NCBI RefSeq assembly: GCF_023006325.1
Contig: NZ_JAINDF010000001.1
Span: forward strand, 426,863-490,862
DNA: 64,000 nt
Reading direction: 5' to 3'
DNA from: Kordiimonas marina
GTDB taxonomy: Bacteria > Pseudomonadota > Alphaproteobacteria > Sphingomonadales > Kordiimonadaceae
The position numbers were made by a program, and so were the translations under genes. Below, one piece after another: positions 36,176 through 51,137 of this stretch. Each line of letters starts with the position of its first letter. Positions within the stretch are counted from its first letter, which is position 1. Under the pieces are notes generated by a model. The model saw nothing but the letters and a program-made list of their open reading frames with translations. It was not told the DNA's origin and did no database searches.

Positions 36176-38614
36176 TTATGGCAGCGCGTTCCAGATATCC
36201 TTGGCATAGCCGCGGATCGTCCGGTCGGCAGAGAACCAGCCCATGTTGGCGGTGTTGAGAACGGCCTTCCGCTGCCAGACATTCTGGTCCCGGAAATCCT
36301 TGTCGATCCAGCGCTGGGTGCTCCAGTAGCTGTCGAAATCCGGGGCCACCAGGAAATAGTCATGCGCAAGGACATTATCGACAATGCCTGCGAAGCGCTC
36401 GGTATCCCCATGAGAGAAGAAACCGGAGGAGATTTGCGTCACCACATCCTGCAGGCGCGGGGTTTCACCGACGCGCACCCAGGGCTGGTAGCCGCCGGAC
36501 TGAAGCTGCGCCACTTCTTCCGCCTCCATGCCGAAGATATAGATATTATCCTCACCGACATGCTCGAGAATTTCAACGTTGGCGCCATCAAGCGTGCCGA
36601 TGGTGAGCGCGCCGTTGAGTGCAAACTTCATGTTGCCGGTGCCCGAAGCCTCGAACCCGGCCGTGGAAATCTGCTCGGAAAGGTCCGCCGCCGGGATGAT
36701 GATCTCGGCTGAGGACACATTATAGTTGGGCAGGAACACGACCTTGAGCATGTCGCCGAGCGCGCTGTCGTTATTGATCTTGTCCGCCACATCATTGATG
36801 AGCTTGATGATCAGCTTGGCAAGCGTATAGCTGGGCGCGGCTTTACCCGCGAATATCTTCACACGCGGCTGCCATTCGCCGTTCGGGTTGGCTTTCATCG
36901 CATTATAGAGCGCCATGGTCTCAAGGATATTGAGAAGCTGGCGCTTATATTCATGGATACGCTTGATCTGGATATCGAAAAGCGCGGTCGGGTCCAACTT
37001 CACGCCGAGCTGTTCCTGAACATAGACCGACAGCCGCTCCTTGTTGTCGGCCTTGACGCGCCGGAACCGTTCCCGGAAGGCGGCATCCTCGGCATAAGGC
37101 TCCAGCGCCTTCAACTGTTCGAGGTCCGCGACCCAACCATCGCCGATGGTTTCGGTGATCAGGCCTGAAAGCCGGGGGTTACATTCGAGAAGCCAGCGCC
37201 TGGGTGTGATGCCGTTGGTCTGGTTGAGGATGCGGTCCGGGTAAACCGTGTGCAGGTCCTTGAACACGGTCTTTTTCATCAACTCGGTATGAAGCGCCGA
37301 CACGCCATTCACGTGGGACGAACCGATGAAGGCCAGGTTGCCCATGCGCACGAACCCACCATAGTGCGGGTCGATCGCACGGACAACGTTCGGGTCAATG
37401 CCCTTGCCCGCCGCGAGCACTTCGGCGGTGGCGATATCATCAATCGCCCGGATAATCTGCATATGCCGGGGCAGGCAGCGCTCGAACAGTTCAAGCGGCC
37501 AGCGTTCCAGCGCTTCCGGCAGCAGCGTATGGTTGGTGTAATGGAGACAGGCACGGGCGACATCGAAAGCCTTGCGGAAGTCCATGCCGTGAACATCTTC
37601 CAGAAGCCGCACCAGTTCCGGCACTGCAATCGCCGGGTGGGTGTCATTGAGCTGGATCGCCACATGGTCGCCCAGCTTTTCCAGATTTTCGTGGTTGAGC
37701 AGGAAGCGGTGGACGATGTCCTGCAAAGACGCCGAGGTGAAGAAAACCTCCTGCTTCAGGCGGAGCTCCCGGCCTTCCGGCGTATGGTCACCCGGATACA
37801 GCACCTTGGTGATCGATTCCGCGACAATCTGCTGGCGCGCGGCGGCGACAAAGTCCCCCTGGTTGAACTGGCTGAGGTTCAATACCTCCGCAGGCCGCGC
37901 TGACCATAGGCGCAGTGTGTTCACATGCTGGCCCTTCCAACCGGCGATCGGCGTATCGAAGGCCGCCGCCATGATCCGCTCGCTCGGGTTCCAGACCGGT
38001 TTGCCGTTCGCGTCCGAGGAGACATAGCCGCCGAAATTGACCGGGTGGACCACTTCGGTGCGCTCGAACTCCCAGGCGTTGCCGCCGACGAGCCAGTCTT
38101 CCGGCTCCTCCAGTTGCCAGCCATCCTGGAAACTTTGGCGGAAGATGCCATGTTCGTAGCGGATGCCGTAGCCGATGCCCGCCACCCCCACGGTCGCCAT
38201 CGAATCCATGAAACAGGCGGCAAGACGCCCAAGGCCACCGTTGCCTAGCGCCGGATCGGGTTCCGACGTCAGCACCTCACCAAGATCGAGCCCACGTTCG
38301 TCGAAGAAAGCGCGGGCTTCTTCCGTGAGTTCCATGTTGCTGAGCGCGTCTTCGAGGAGACGCCCGATCATGAATTCCATCGACAGGTAATAAACCCGTT
38401 TCTGGCCGCTTTTATAAATCCGCCGGGTCGTTGTCATCCAGCCGTCGACCATGCGGTCGCGGATGGCCAGCGACAAAGCAACGCACCAGTCCCGCGTCAC
38501 CGCATGGGCCTGGTCCTTGCCAACGGAATAGACGAGGTGCCGGACAATCATGTCGCCGAGGGAAGGCGGGCGACGGCGTTCCTTTTGTCCTGTTTCAATC
38601 GGTAAAGTTGTCAT
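36176..38614 (-). CDS. glgP: glycogen phosphorylase
   Basis: GT35 enzyme of 812 residues that releases glucose-1-phosphate from glycogen ends with inorganic phosphate. The pyridoxal-phosphate lysine is Lys663 in EASGTGNMKFALNGALTIGTLDGAN, the family signature. RVYYLSMEFMIGRLLEDALSNM at the N-terminus, QLNDTHPAIAVPELVR and QTNGITPRRWLLECNP are further fixed segments. The gene is first in a minus-strand group with glgB and divergent from glgC. There is no sign of an N-terminal regulatory phosphorylation site like that of the muscle enzyme. The ribosome binding site (GGCTGATTT) is weak. Confidence 0.96.
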   Translation of the reverse strand: MTTLPIETGQKERRRPPSLGDMIVRHLVYSVGKDQAHAVTRDWCVALSLAIRDRMVDGWMTTTRRIYKSGQKRVYYLSMEFMIGRLLEDALSNMELTEEARAFFDERGLDLGEVLTSEPDPALGNGGLGRLAACFMDSMATVGVAGIGYGIRYEHGIFRQSFQDGWQLEEPEDWLVGGNAWEFERTEVVHPVNFGGYVSSDANGKPVWNPSERIMAAAFDTPIAGWKGQHVNTLRLWSARPAEVLNLSQFNQGDFVAAARQQIVAESITKVLYPGDHTPEGRELRLKQEVFFTSASLQDIVHRFLLNHENLEKLGDHVAIQLNDTHPAIAVPELVRLLEDVHGMDFRKAFDVARACLHYTNHTLLPEALERWPLELFERCLPRHMQIIRAIDDIATAEVLAAGKGIDPNVVRAIDPHYGGFVRMGNLAFIGSSHVNGVSALHTELMKKTVFKDLHTVYPDRILNQTNGITPRRWLLECNPRLSGLITETIGDGWVADLEQLKALEPYAEDAAFRERFRRVKADNKERLSVYVQEQLGVKLDPTALFDIQIKRIHEYKRQLLNILETMALYNAMKANPNGEWQPRVKIFAGKAAPSYTLAKLIIKLINDVADKINNDSALGDMLKVVFLPNYNVSSAEIIIPAADLSEQISTAGFEASGTGNMKFALNGALTIGTLDGANVEILEHVGEDNIYIFGMEAEEVAQLQSGGYQPWVRVGETPRLQDVVTQISSGFFSHGDTERFAGIVDNVLAHDYFLVAPDFDSYWSTQRWIDKDFRDQNVWQRKAVLNTANMGWFSADRTIRGYAKDIWNALP

Positions 38615-38669
38615 ATAAAATCAGCCTTGGCGCGCTATAAACCGAATCACAGGGTATAGTAACGGATAA

Positions 38670-38679
38670 CAATCGATTG
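38670..38679. promoter_or_regulatory. LacI-type half-palindrome in the glgP-glgC promoter gap
   Basis: CAATCGATTG, with a central CG as in LacI-family operators, extended imperfectly to AACAATCGATTGCAA. It lies in the AT-rich 164-base gap between the divergent glgP and glgC starts, where both promoters must be. A sugar-responsive repressor site is inferred. Confidence 0.4.
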
Positions 38680-38778
38680 CAACTAACCCAATTATCCTTA
38701 TCATTTGTTATTCAATTTATCACCGTTGTGAAACATTATTGCAACGCGTATCACACCCAGAAATAGGGGAGCCCTCAC

Positions 38779-40047
38779 GTGCCTCGATACAGTTCTCAGC
38801 CGCTTGCCCGACACACCATGGCATATGTGCTTGCAGGGGGGCGTGGCAGCCGCCTTATGGAACTGACCGACCGCCGCGCCAAGCCGGCGGTCTATTTCGG
38901 CGGCAAGAGCCGGATCATCGATTTCGCGCTGTCGAACGCCGTCAATTCCGGTATCCGCCGCATCGGGGTCGCGACCCAATATAAGGCCCACAGCCTGATC
39001 CGCCACCTGCAGCGCGGCTGGAACTTCTTCCGCGCCGAACGGAACGAAAGCTTCGACATTCTGCCCGCCTCCCAAAGGGTTTCGGAAACCCAGTGGTATG
39101 AAGGCACGGCGGACGCGGTTTACCAGAATATCGACATCATCGAGGCCTATGCGCCCAAATATATGGTCATCCTCGCGGGCGACCATATCTACAAGATGGA
39201 CTATGAAATGATGCTGGAGGAGCACGTCAACTCCGGCGCGGACGTCACCATCGGCTGCCTTGAGGTCTCAAAGGAAGAAGCCACCGGCTTCGGCGTCATG
39301 CATGTGGATGAGAAGGACGTCATCACCGACTTTCTGGAAAAACCGGCCAACCCGCCGACCATCCCCGGCAAGCCCAATGTATGCCTGGCCTCCATGGGCA
39401 TCTATGTCTTCAACACCGAGGTGCTGATCGACCAGTTGAAGCGCGACGCCGCCGACCCGAATTCGAAGCGCGACTTCGGCCACAATATCATCCCGCACAT
39501 GGTGAAAAACGGTAAGGCGGTCGCGCACCGCTACACCAAATCCTGCATCCGCTCGATCGCGGGCAAGGAAGCCTACTGGCGCGATGTCGGCACGGTGGAC
39601 GCCTATTGGGAAGCCAACCTCGACCTCACCTCGATCGAACCGGCCCTCAACCTTTATGACAATGAATGGCCGCTCTGGACCTATGCCGAGATCACCGCGC
39701 CCGCCAAGTTCGTGCATGACGTGGAAGGCCGGCGTGGCACCGGCATCAACTCGCTTGTCTCCGGCGGCTGTATCGTGTCGGGCTCGCGCATCGAACGCTC
39801 GCTCCTGTTCACCGGCGTGCATTCCCACTCCTACAGTTCCATGCGCAACGCCGTGATCCTGCCCTATGTCAACATTGGGCGTGGCGCGCGGCTGAAGGAC
39901 GTGGTGATCGACCGCGGGGTCAGCATCCCGGCCGGCCTTGTGGTCGGAGAGGACCCGGAGGAGGATGCCCGCCGCTTCCGCCGCACCGAGCGCGGCGTGT
40001 GCCTGATCACCCAACCGATGATCGACAAGCTGACGGAGGGTGCCTGA
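38779..40047 (+). CDS. glgC: glucose-1-phosphate adenylyltransferase
   Basis: ADP-glucose pyrophosphorylase of 422 residues that commits glucose-1-phosphate to glycogen. GTG at 38779 has AGGGGAG seven bases upstream and leaves the usual short extension before [12 protein letters not shown], the nucleotide-binding loop. Further motifs are [20 protein letters not shown] (allosteric and substrate region), [27 protein letters not shown] and the C-terminal left-handed helix with SGCIVSGS-type hexads. It is first of the plus-strand operon glgC-glgA-glgX/malQ-pgm. The stop overlaps the glgA start by one base (TGATG). Confidence 0.96.
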   Translation: MPRYSSQPLARHTMAYVLAGGRGSRLMELTDRRAKPAVYFGGKSRIIDFALSNAVNSGIRRIGVATQYKAHSLIRHLQRGWNFFRAERNESFDILPASQRVSETQWYEGTADAVYQNIDIIEAYAPKYMVILAGDHIYKMDYEMMLEEHVNSGADVTIGCLEVSKEEATGFGVMHVDEKDVITDFLEKPANPPTIPGKPNVCLASMGIYVFNTEVLIDQLKRDAADPNSKRDFGHNIIPHMVKNGKAVAHRYTKSCIRSIAGKEAYWRDVGTVDAYWEANLDLTSIEPALNLYDNEWPLWTYAEITAPAKFVHDVEGRRGTGINSLVSGGCIVSGSRIERSLLFTGVHSHSYSSMRNAVILPYVNIGRGARLKDVVIDRGVSIPAGLVVGEDPEEDARRFRRTERGVCLITQPMIDKLTEGA

Positions 40048-41510
40048 TGGCTGACGCATCGGAACAGCTCAGCCTGCTGTTCGTCGCCTCCGAATGTTAC
40101 CCGCTCATCAAGACCGGCGGGCTCGCGGACGTGATCGGCGCACTGCCGCTCGCGCTTATGAAGGCTGGTGTCAACGCCCGTGTCCTCCTGCCTGGGTTCC
40201 CGGCGGTGATGAAAGGGCTCAAGAAGCCTGTGGTCGCGGCGGTCATCCCGGACCTGTTCGGCGGCCCGGCCCAGATTTTCCGCGGCAAGGCGGCAACCGG
40301 GCTCGATGTCATCGTGCTGGATGCCCCACATCTCTATAACATCAGCGGCAATCCTTATATGGACGGCGCGAAGGAACGCACGGACAATGACATCCGCTTC
40401 GCCGCGCTCGCCTTTGTGGGCTCGGAAATCGCGCGGGGCAACCTGCTGGGCTGGCACCCGGATATCGTCCATGCGCATGACTGGCAGGCGGGCCTTGTCG
40501 CGGCCTATCTCGCCGCAGTGGGCGGCCCGCGACCGCGGCTTGTCTTCACCATCCATAACCTGGCCTTCCAGGGCCTGTTCCCGGCGGATCGGCTGGCAAA
40601 GCTCGGCCTGCCGCAGGCAATGTTCCAACAGGAAGGGTTGGAATATTGGGGGCAGATCAACTTCCTCAAGGCTGGTGTGGTCTATAGCGACCGGGTCACC
40701 ACCGTGAGCCCAACCTACGCCCGCGAAATTCAGACCGAAGCGCAGGGCATGGGCCTGCACGGCCTCCTCCGGCGCCGCTCGGATGTGGTTTCGGGCATCG
40801 TCAACGGCATCGATGACACGGTCTGGAACCCGGAAAGCGACTCTGACATTCCCGCGCCCTATTCCGTGCGCTCGGTGAAGGGCAAGGCCAAGTGCAAGGC
40901 GGCGCTTCAAGCGCGACTCGGGCTGGAGGTGAAAGCCGACGCCCCGCTTTTCTGTGTCGTCAGCCGGCTGACCACGCAAAAGGGCATCGACCTGATCCTG
41001 AGCCTGATCCCGGATATCGTGCGCCAGGGCGGGCAACTGGCCGTTCTCGGCTCCGGCGATGAAGCCTTCGAGCATGGCTTCGAGATGGCCGCGAAGGACC
41101 ATCCCGGTCGGGTCGCCACCTTCATCGGTTACGACGAACCCCTCGCCCACAGCCTGCAGGCCGGGGCCGATTTCATCCTAGTGCCGTCGCGGTTCGAACC
41201 GTGTGGGCTGACCCAGCTGTGCGGCCTGCGCTACGGCACCGTGCCCATCGTCGCCCGCGTCGGCGGGCTAGCCGACACCATTATCGACGCCAACGAAGCG
41301 GCGCTGGATGCAGGCGTCGCCACCGGTATCCAGTTCGCACCGGTTAGCGCGGAGGCCTTCAGCTTCGCGCTTGAGCGCGCATTCGAGATTTACGAAGACG
41401 CCCCCGCCTTCGCCCGTGTGCAGCGCGCGGCGATGAAACAGGATGTCAGTTGGACTGCCCCCGCCGGGCATTATATGCAGCTCTATCACGGCCTGATGGC
41501 TGCGGACTGA
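40047..41510 (+). CDS. glgA: glycogen synthase (ADP-glucose type)
   Basis: GT5 glycosyltransferase of 487 residues that elongates alpha-1,4 chains with ADP-glucose. ATG at 40047 has GGAGGG upstream and overlaps the glgC stop by one base. An upstream in-frame start inside glgC was rejected. LLFVASECYPLIKTGGLADVIGALP (KTGGL binds ADP-glucose) opens the N-terminal domain; VHAHDWQAGL and NLAFQG follow. SRFEPCGLTQLCGLRYGTVPIVARVGGLADTI carries the retaining-transferase E-x7-E motif. The glgX-malQ gene begins 14 bases after its stop. Length and motifs are normal for bacterial GlgA. Confidence 0.96.
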   Translation: MADASEQLSLLFVASECYPLIKTGGLADVIGALPLALMKAGVNARVLLPGFPAVMKGLKKPVVAAVIPDLFGGPAQIFRGKAATGLDVIVLDAPHLYNISGNPYMDGAKERTDNDIRFAALAFVGSEIARGNLLGWHPDIVHAHDWQAGLVAAYLAAVGGPRPRLVFTIHNLAFQGLFPADRLAKLGLPQAMFQQEGLEYWGQINFLKAGVVYSDRVTTVSPTYAREIQTEAQGMGLHGLLRRRSDVVSGIVNGIDDTVWNPESDSDIPAPYSVRSVKGKAKCKAALQARLGLEVKADAPLFCVVSRLTTQKGIDLILSLIPDIVRQGGQLAVLGSGDEAFEHGFEMAAKDHPGRVATFIGYDEPLAHSLQAGADFILVPSRFEPCGLTQLCGLRYGTVPIVARVGGLADTIIDANEAALDAGVATGIQFAPVSAEAFSFALERAFEIYEDAPAFARVQRAAMKQDVSWTAPAGHYMQLYHGLMAAD

Positions 41511-41524
41511 CGGGGGACGGCGGC

Positions 41525-47390
<5,866 letters not shown>

Positions 47391-47396
47391 TAGGTA

Positions 47397-47780
47397 TCAG
47401 GCCTCTTTCGGCTCAGCAGTGAGCCCGAACAGGATCACCACAAACACCGCCATCGACAGGATGGTCAGAAGCGAGCCGATAATGGCGGGTACGTCGCTAC
47501 CACTGCCCTGCAGGAAGATGAAAAGCCCCACCGTGATGATCCAGAGCCCGACATGCGCCAGGACCGCGTGCAGCTTCATCAGCATGGTCACCGGCCGGTC
47601 CTTGAAGACCGTATAAACCAGGCCGTAAATCATCACCGATACCCAGCCGAGAAGGTTCACGTGAGCGTGGACAGGCGCCAGCGTATAGTCCGCCTTTGCC
47701 GCCATGTGGATCCCGAGCGCCATACCAAACAGGGCATAGATGCCACCCAACCGCAGATGCAGTTTTGCCAGTTTTGTCAT
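47397..47780 (-). CDS. small four-helix membrane protein with HAHVNLLGW motif
   Basis: Membrane protein of 127 residues with four predicted helices. ATG at 47780 was chosen, with GGGGGAG ten bases upstream; a longer frame has no such site. Three histidine-containing spots stand out: HMAAK, APVHAHVNLLGWVSVM and KLHAVLAHVGLWI. The HxHxNLLGW pattern recalls helices of heme-copper oxidase subunit I, and small relatives have been annotated as cytochrome oxidase-like, but heme binding is only a guess. It is downstream of the XRE-cupin regulator and has a palindrome (47819-47831) in front. No partner oxidase genes are seen. Confidence 0.75.
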   Translation of the reverse strand: MTKLAKLHLRLGGIYALFGMALGIHMAAKADYTLAPVHAHVNLLGWVSVMIYGLVYTVFKDRPVTMLMKLHAVLAHVGLWIITVGLFIFLQGSGSDVPAIIGSLLTILSMAVFVVILFGLTAEPKEA

Positions 47781-47818
47781 TGTTGTAGTTCTCCCCCTTT
47801 GAGATGGAAAAACGCTAA

Positions 47819-47831
47819 TCTCAAGTTGAGA
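47819..47831. promoter_or_regulatory. 13-bp palindrome before the four-helix membrane gene
   Basis: TCTCAA-G-TTGAGA, perfect, 39 bases upstream of the ATG at 47780. It has the size of a dimeric repressor site. The regulator is unknown. Confidence 0.45.
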
Positions 47832-47940
47832 AACGGTCAATCGATATCCGCAATGCGAGAAAGAGCGCTCGGGCGGCGGCTCAAAAGCGCGCTCGTGCAC
47901 TCTGGTGCCAGCATTTCAGGAGACAGTTGCAGCCACACCG

Positions 47941-48483
47941 TCAGAAAGGCGGCGTGCAGGCGGTGACCAGCTCACATTCCTCCGGTCCCGGGTTCTTGAA
48001 CCGGTGCGGGGTCGTGCTGGGGAAGTGATAGGCTTCGCCGGGGCCGAGCGTGCGGATCTGATCGCCGACCTGTACCTCCAGCCGCCCACGGAGGACGATC
48101 CCGGCTTCCTCGCCTTCATGGACCAGCGCCTTCGGCCCGGTCGTGGCACCCGCGGGGTAAATCTCCCTGAGGAACTGAAGCTGGCGGCCGTTGGTGCTGG
48201 CGCCCAGCTGCATATATTCGATCTTGCCGGTGCCAACATTGACGAAGTCCTCGGCGCGGTAGAAGACCTTCTGGGTGCGGTTCTCCCGCTCCTCGAAAAA
48301 CTCGGTCACGGTGACGCCGAGGCCTTCGAGGATTTTGAGCGTGAGCGAAAAGGACGGGTCGCTGTGCCCGCCCTCGATCTGCGAGATGGTGCCGTTCGAA
48401 ACCCCGACCTTGCGAGCAAGCTCGCGCTGCGAAATGCCGAACTTCTCACGGGTGAGTCGCAACCGTTCTCCGAGGTCTTCCAT
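47941..48483 (-). CDS. XRE-cupin transcriptional regulator (PuuR-like)
   Basis: Regulator of 180 residues. ATG at 48483 begins directly with the XRE-type helix-turn-helix (LGERLRLTREKFGISQRELARKVGVSNGTISQIEGG). From about residue 105 a cupin domain follows (GPKALVHEGEEAGIVLRGRLEVQVGDQIRTLGPGEAYHFPSTTPHRFKN), which would sense a small ligand. This layout is that of PuuR, the putrescine repressor. The longer frame upstream has no ribosome binding site. It is divergent from an omega-aminotransferase gene, which is the likely target, and the palindrome 48502-48517 between them is a probable operator. Polyamine or beta-alanine as ligand is inference. Confidence 0.9.
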   Translation of the reverse strand: MEDLGERLRLTREKFGISQRELARKVGVSNGTISQIEGGHSDPSFSLTLKILEGLGVTVTEFFEERENRTQKVFYRAEDFVNVGTGKIEYMQLGASTNGRQLQFLREIYPAGATTGPKALVHEGEEAGIVLRGRLEVQVGDQIRTLGPGEAYHFPSTTPHRFKNPGPEECELVTACTPPF

Positions 48484-48501
48484 GGGGCACCTGTTCTTTC
48501 C

Positions 48502-48517
48502 GTTTAATATTTTAAAC
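48502..48517. promoter_or_regulatory. candidate operator of the XRE-cupin regulator
   Basis: GTTTAA-TATT-TTAAAC, 19 bases upstream of the regulator start and 123 before the divergent aminotransferase. The dyad is perfect in its 6-base arms; binding is inferred. Confidence 0.5.
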
Positions 48518-48639
48518 AATCTATGTGGCATTCCGCCATTTTTCAACGCGAAAAGCCATGCGATAAAACGCCTTGATCGCCCAATGGAAGGCGATTTAAG
48601 CATGAAGCCAACCTATTAACGACGCACTTGAGGTGTTCA

Positions 48640-49968
48640 ATGTCGGAAACGAACAAACGCAACGACGACCTGGCAGCCTTCTGGATGCCTTTCACGCCCA
48701 ACCGGGCATTCAAACAGGCCCCGCGCCTGTTCGAGCGCGCTGAAGGCTACCATTTCTACACCACCGACGGCCGCGCCGTGTTGGACGGCTTCTCCGGCCT
48801 CTGGTGTTCGAACCTGGGCCACAGCCACCCGAAGATCGTGGAAGCGATCCAGATGCAGGCCGCGACACTCGATTACGCGCCGTCCTTCAACTTCGGCCAC
48901 CCGAAGTCGTTCGAGCTGGCCAATGTGGTCGCCGACCAGTTCCCGGGTGAGCTTAATCATGTCTTCTTCACCAACTCGGGCTCGGAATCGGTCGATACCG
49001 CGCTCAAGATGGCGATCGCTTACCACCGCGTCCGCGGCGAAGGCACCCGCACGCGCCTGATCGGCCGGGTGCAGGGCTATCACGGCGTCGGCTTCGGCGG
49101 CATCTCGGTGGGCGGCATGGTCAACAACCGCAAATTCTTCGGCAGCCTGCTGCCGGGCGTGGACCATATGTCCCTGCCCTATGACCCGGAAACCCACGCC
49201 TACAGCCGTGGCCTGACCGACATGGATGTGGAACGCTACCGCAAGGAACTGGAAGGCATCATCGCGCTGCATGACGCCTCCACCATCGCGGCGGTCATCA
49301 TCGAACCGTTCGCGGGCTCGGCCGGTGCGTTCATCCCGCCGAAGGGCTATGTGGAGATGGTGCGTGAAGTCACCGCCAAACACGGCATCCTGATGATCTT
49401 CGATGAGGTTATCACCGGCTTCGGCCGCCTGGGGGCCCCGAACGCGGCCACCTATTTCGGCATCGAGCCCGATATCATCACCACCGCGAAGGCGATCAAC
49501 AACGCCGCCGTACCGATGGGCGCCGTGATCGCACAGAAAAAGATCTACGACACCTTCATCGAAGGCACGAAGGCGGGCGTGGAATTCTTCCACGGCTATA
49601 CCTACAGCGCGCACCCGCTGGCGGTCGCCGCGGGCCTCGCCACGCAGCAGATCATCAAGGACGAAGGCGTCTATGCCCACGTGGCGGCGCTCGCGCCTTA
49701 CTTCGAGGACGCGGTCCACAGCCTGAAGGGCGAACCGCATGTGACGGACATCCGCAACCTCGGCCTCGCCTGTGGCCTCACGGTCACCACCAAGGACGGC
49801 GTGCCCGGCGCGCGCGCGGCCGCCGTGGTCCAGAAGGCCTATGACATGGGCGCGGTGATCCGCAACAACGGCGACACGCTGGCGATCGCGCCGATCCTGA
49901 CCATGAACGAAGGCCATATCGACCAGATTGTCGATATCGTCCGTGAAGCCCTGAGGGCGACTGACTAA
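48640..49968 (+). CDS. omega-amino acid--pyruvate aminotransferase
   Basis: Class III PLP aminotransferase of 442 residues that moves the amino group of beta-alanine or another omega-amino compound to pyruvate. ATG at 48640 follows GAGGTG. The N-terminus AAFWMPFTPNRAFKQAPRLF, GLWCSNLGHSHPKIVEAI, and HDASTIAAVIIEPFAGSAG are typical of beta-alanine:pyruvate transaminases. FDEVITGFGRLG leads to the Schiff-base lysine Lys284 in ITTAKAINNAAVPMG. It is divergent from the XRE-cupin regulator, which suggests control by its substrate. Gene ends before a strong terminator. The natural amine is not determined, and polyamines are an alternative to beta-alanine. Confidence 0.92.
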   Translation: MSETNKRNDDLAAFWMPFTPNRAFKQAPRLFERAEGYHFYTTDGRAVLDGFSGLWCSNLGHSHPKIVEAIQMQAATLDYAPSFNFGHPKSFELANVVADQFPGELNHVFFTNSGSESVDTALKMAIAYHRVRGEGTRTRLIGRVQGYHGVGFGGISVGGMVNNRKFFGSLLPGVDHMSLPYDPETHAYSRGLTDMDVERYRKELEGIIALHDASTIAAVIIEPFAGSAGAFIPPKGYVEMVREVTAKHGILMIFDEVITGFGRLGAPNAATYFGIEPDIITTAKAINNAAVPMGAVIAQKKIYDTFIEGTKAGVEFFHGYTYSAHPLAVAAGLATQQIIKDEGVYAHVAALAPYFEDAVHSLKGEPHVTDIRNLGLACGLTVTTKDGVPGARAAAVVQKAYDMGAVIRNNGDTLAIAPILTMNEGHIDQIVDIVREALRATD

Positions 49969-49995
49969 TCCCGCCATTCCCTCCCGGGAAGATGA

Positions 49996-50053
49996 AAGCC
50001 CCGCCGGCTGCCTTTGATGGGCAAAGCTGCCAGCGGGGCTTCATTTCTTTTTT
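49996..50053 (+). terminator. terminator of the aminotransferase gene
   Basis: Arms AAGCCCCGC and GCGGGGCTT around an inner hairpin, then TTTCTTTTTT, 28 bases after the stop. Confidence 0.85.
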
Positions 50054-50213
50054 GCCGCCGGGCTCGCAGCCATTTTCGTCCGGCAACAACAGCAATAGAT
50101 ACGCCCCGCGTCTCGGATATCGACTTTTCCACGCGCGGCTTTAATCTATGCGCGCTCGCCGTGACAGTCATCCTCATGGCGCTATATGCTACCTGGTGGT
50201 AAGGAGGGGACGC

Positions 50214-51107
50214 ATGGAGCCGATTTCGATCATCAAAGCCGACAATAGGCTCGGTGAAGGCATCACCTGGGACGACGGGACCGGCGCCCTGTGGTGGACC
50301 GATATCGAAGAGAAGAAGCTCTACCGCATGGACTGGGAAAGCCAGGGCATCCGGACCTTTGACACGCCGGAGCGGGTTGGTTCCTTCGGACTCACGGATG
50401 TGCCCGGCTGCCTTGTGACGGCGTTTGAGACCGGCTTCGCGCTCTACTGGCCCGAAAGTGGCGAGGTCCTGTGGTTTGGCCGGCCCGCAGAACACACCCC
50501 CGGTGTGCGCTTCAATGACGGCCGGGTCGACCCGCAGGGCCGCTTCTGGTCCGGCACCATGGTCGAAACCGCGGGCCAGGGCCTCAAGGGGGCGCTGTAC
50601 CGGCTTTCGGCCGACGGCACCACCGACAAGGTCGAAGACGGCGTTGTCATCTCCAACGGCCTGAGCTGGAGCCCGGACGGCGCCACCCTGTATTTCGCCG
50701 ACAGCCCCCGGCAGAAGATTTACGCCTACGACTATGATGTCGCTTCAGGCACGACAAGCAACCGGCGTGTCTTCGCGTCCCTGACAGGGGACGCCTACCC
50801 GGACGGCGCCTGCATGGACGCTGAAGGCGGGCTTTGGAGTGCGACCTGGGCATCCCACACCGTGCGGCGTTACCTGCCTGACGGTAGCCTGGACCGCATG
50901 ATCACCCTCCCCGTCAGCCAGCCAAGCTGTACGACGTTAGGAGGGCCCGGCCTGAACCTCCTGTTCGTGACCTCCGCAAAACAGGGGCTTTCGGATGATG
51001 TACTTAAAGGCGAACCGCTGGCTGGCAGCGTCTTTGTCTATGACGTTGGCGTTCGGGGCTTGCCAGAACCCCGCTTCCCTGCACGCCGCCATATAAATCA
51101 AAAATAG
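50214..51107 (+). CDS. SMP-30/gluconolactonase family sugar lactonase
   Basis: Six-bladed propeller of 297 residues, probably a sugar lactonase hydrolysing a lactone in sugar-acid metabolism. ATG at 50214 has AAGGAGGGG upstream, better than an in-frame start 66 bases earlier. Metal ligands fit the family: Glu of RLGEGITW (near residue 14), Asn of FNDGRVDPQGRFW (near 102), Asn of ISNGLSWSPDGATLYFADS (near 150) and Asp of YPDGACMDAEGGLW (near 199). It sits alone after a terminator and before a convergent DUF3365 gene. Substrate unknown, and regucalcin-like roles are an alternative. Confidence 0.88.
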   Translation: MEPISIIKADNRLGEGITWDDGTGALWWTDIEEKKLYRMDWESQGIRTFDTPERVGSFGLTDVPGCLVTAFETGFALYWPESGEVLWFGRPAEHTPGVRFNDGRVDPQGRFWSGTMVETAGQGLKGALYRLSADGTTDKVEDGVVISNGLSWSPDGATLYFADSPRQKIYAYDYDVASGTTSNRRVFASLTGDAYPDGACMDAEGGLWSATWASHTVRRYLPDGSLDRMITLPVSQPSCTTLGGPGLNLLFVTSAKQGLSDDVLKGEPLAGSVFVYDVGVRGLPEPRFPARRHINQK

Positions 51108-51137
51108 GACGCCGCGCTGAAGCCTGAGCGGCCTGCG

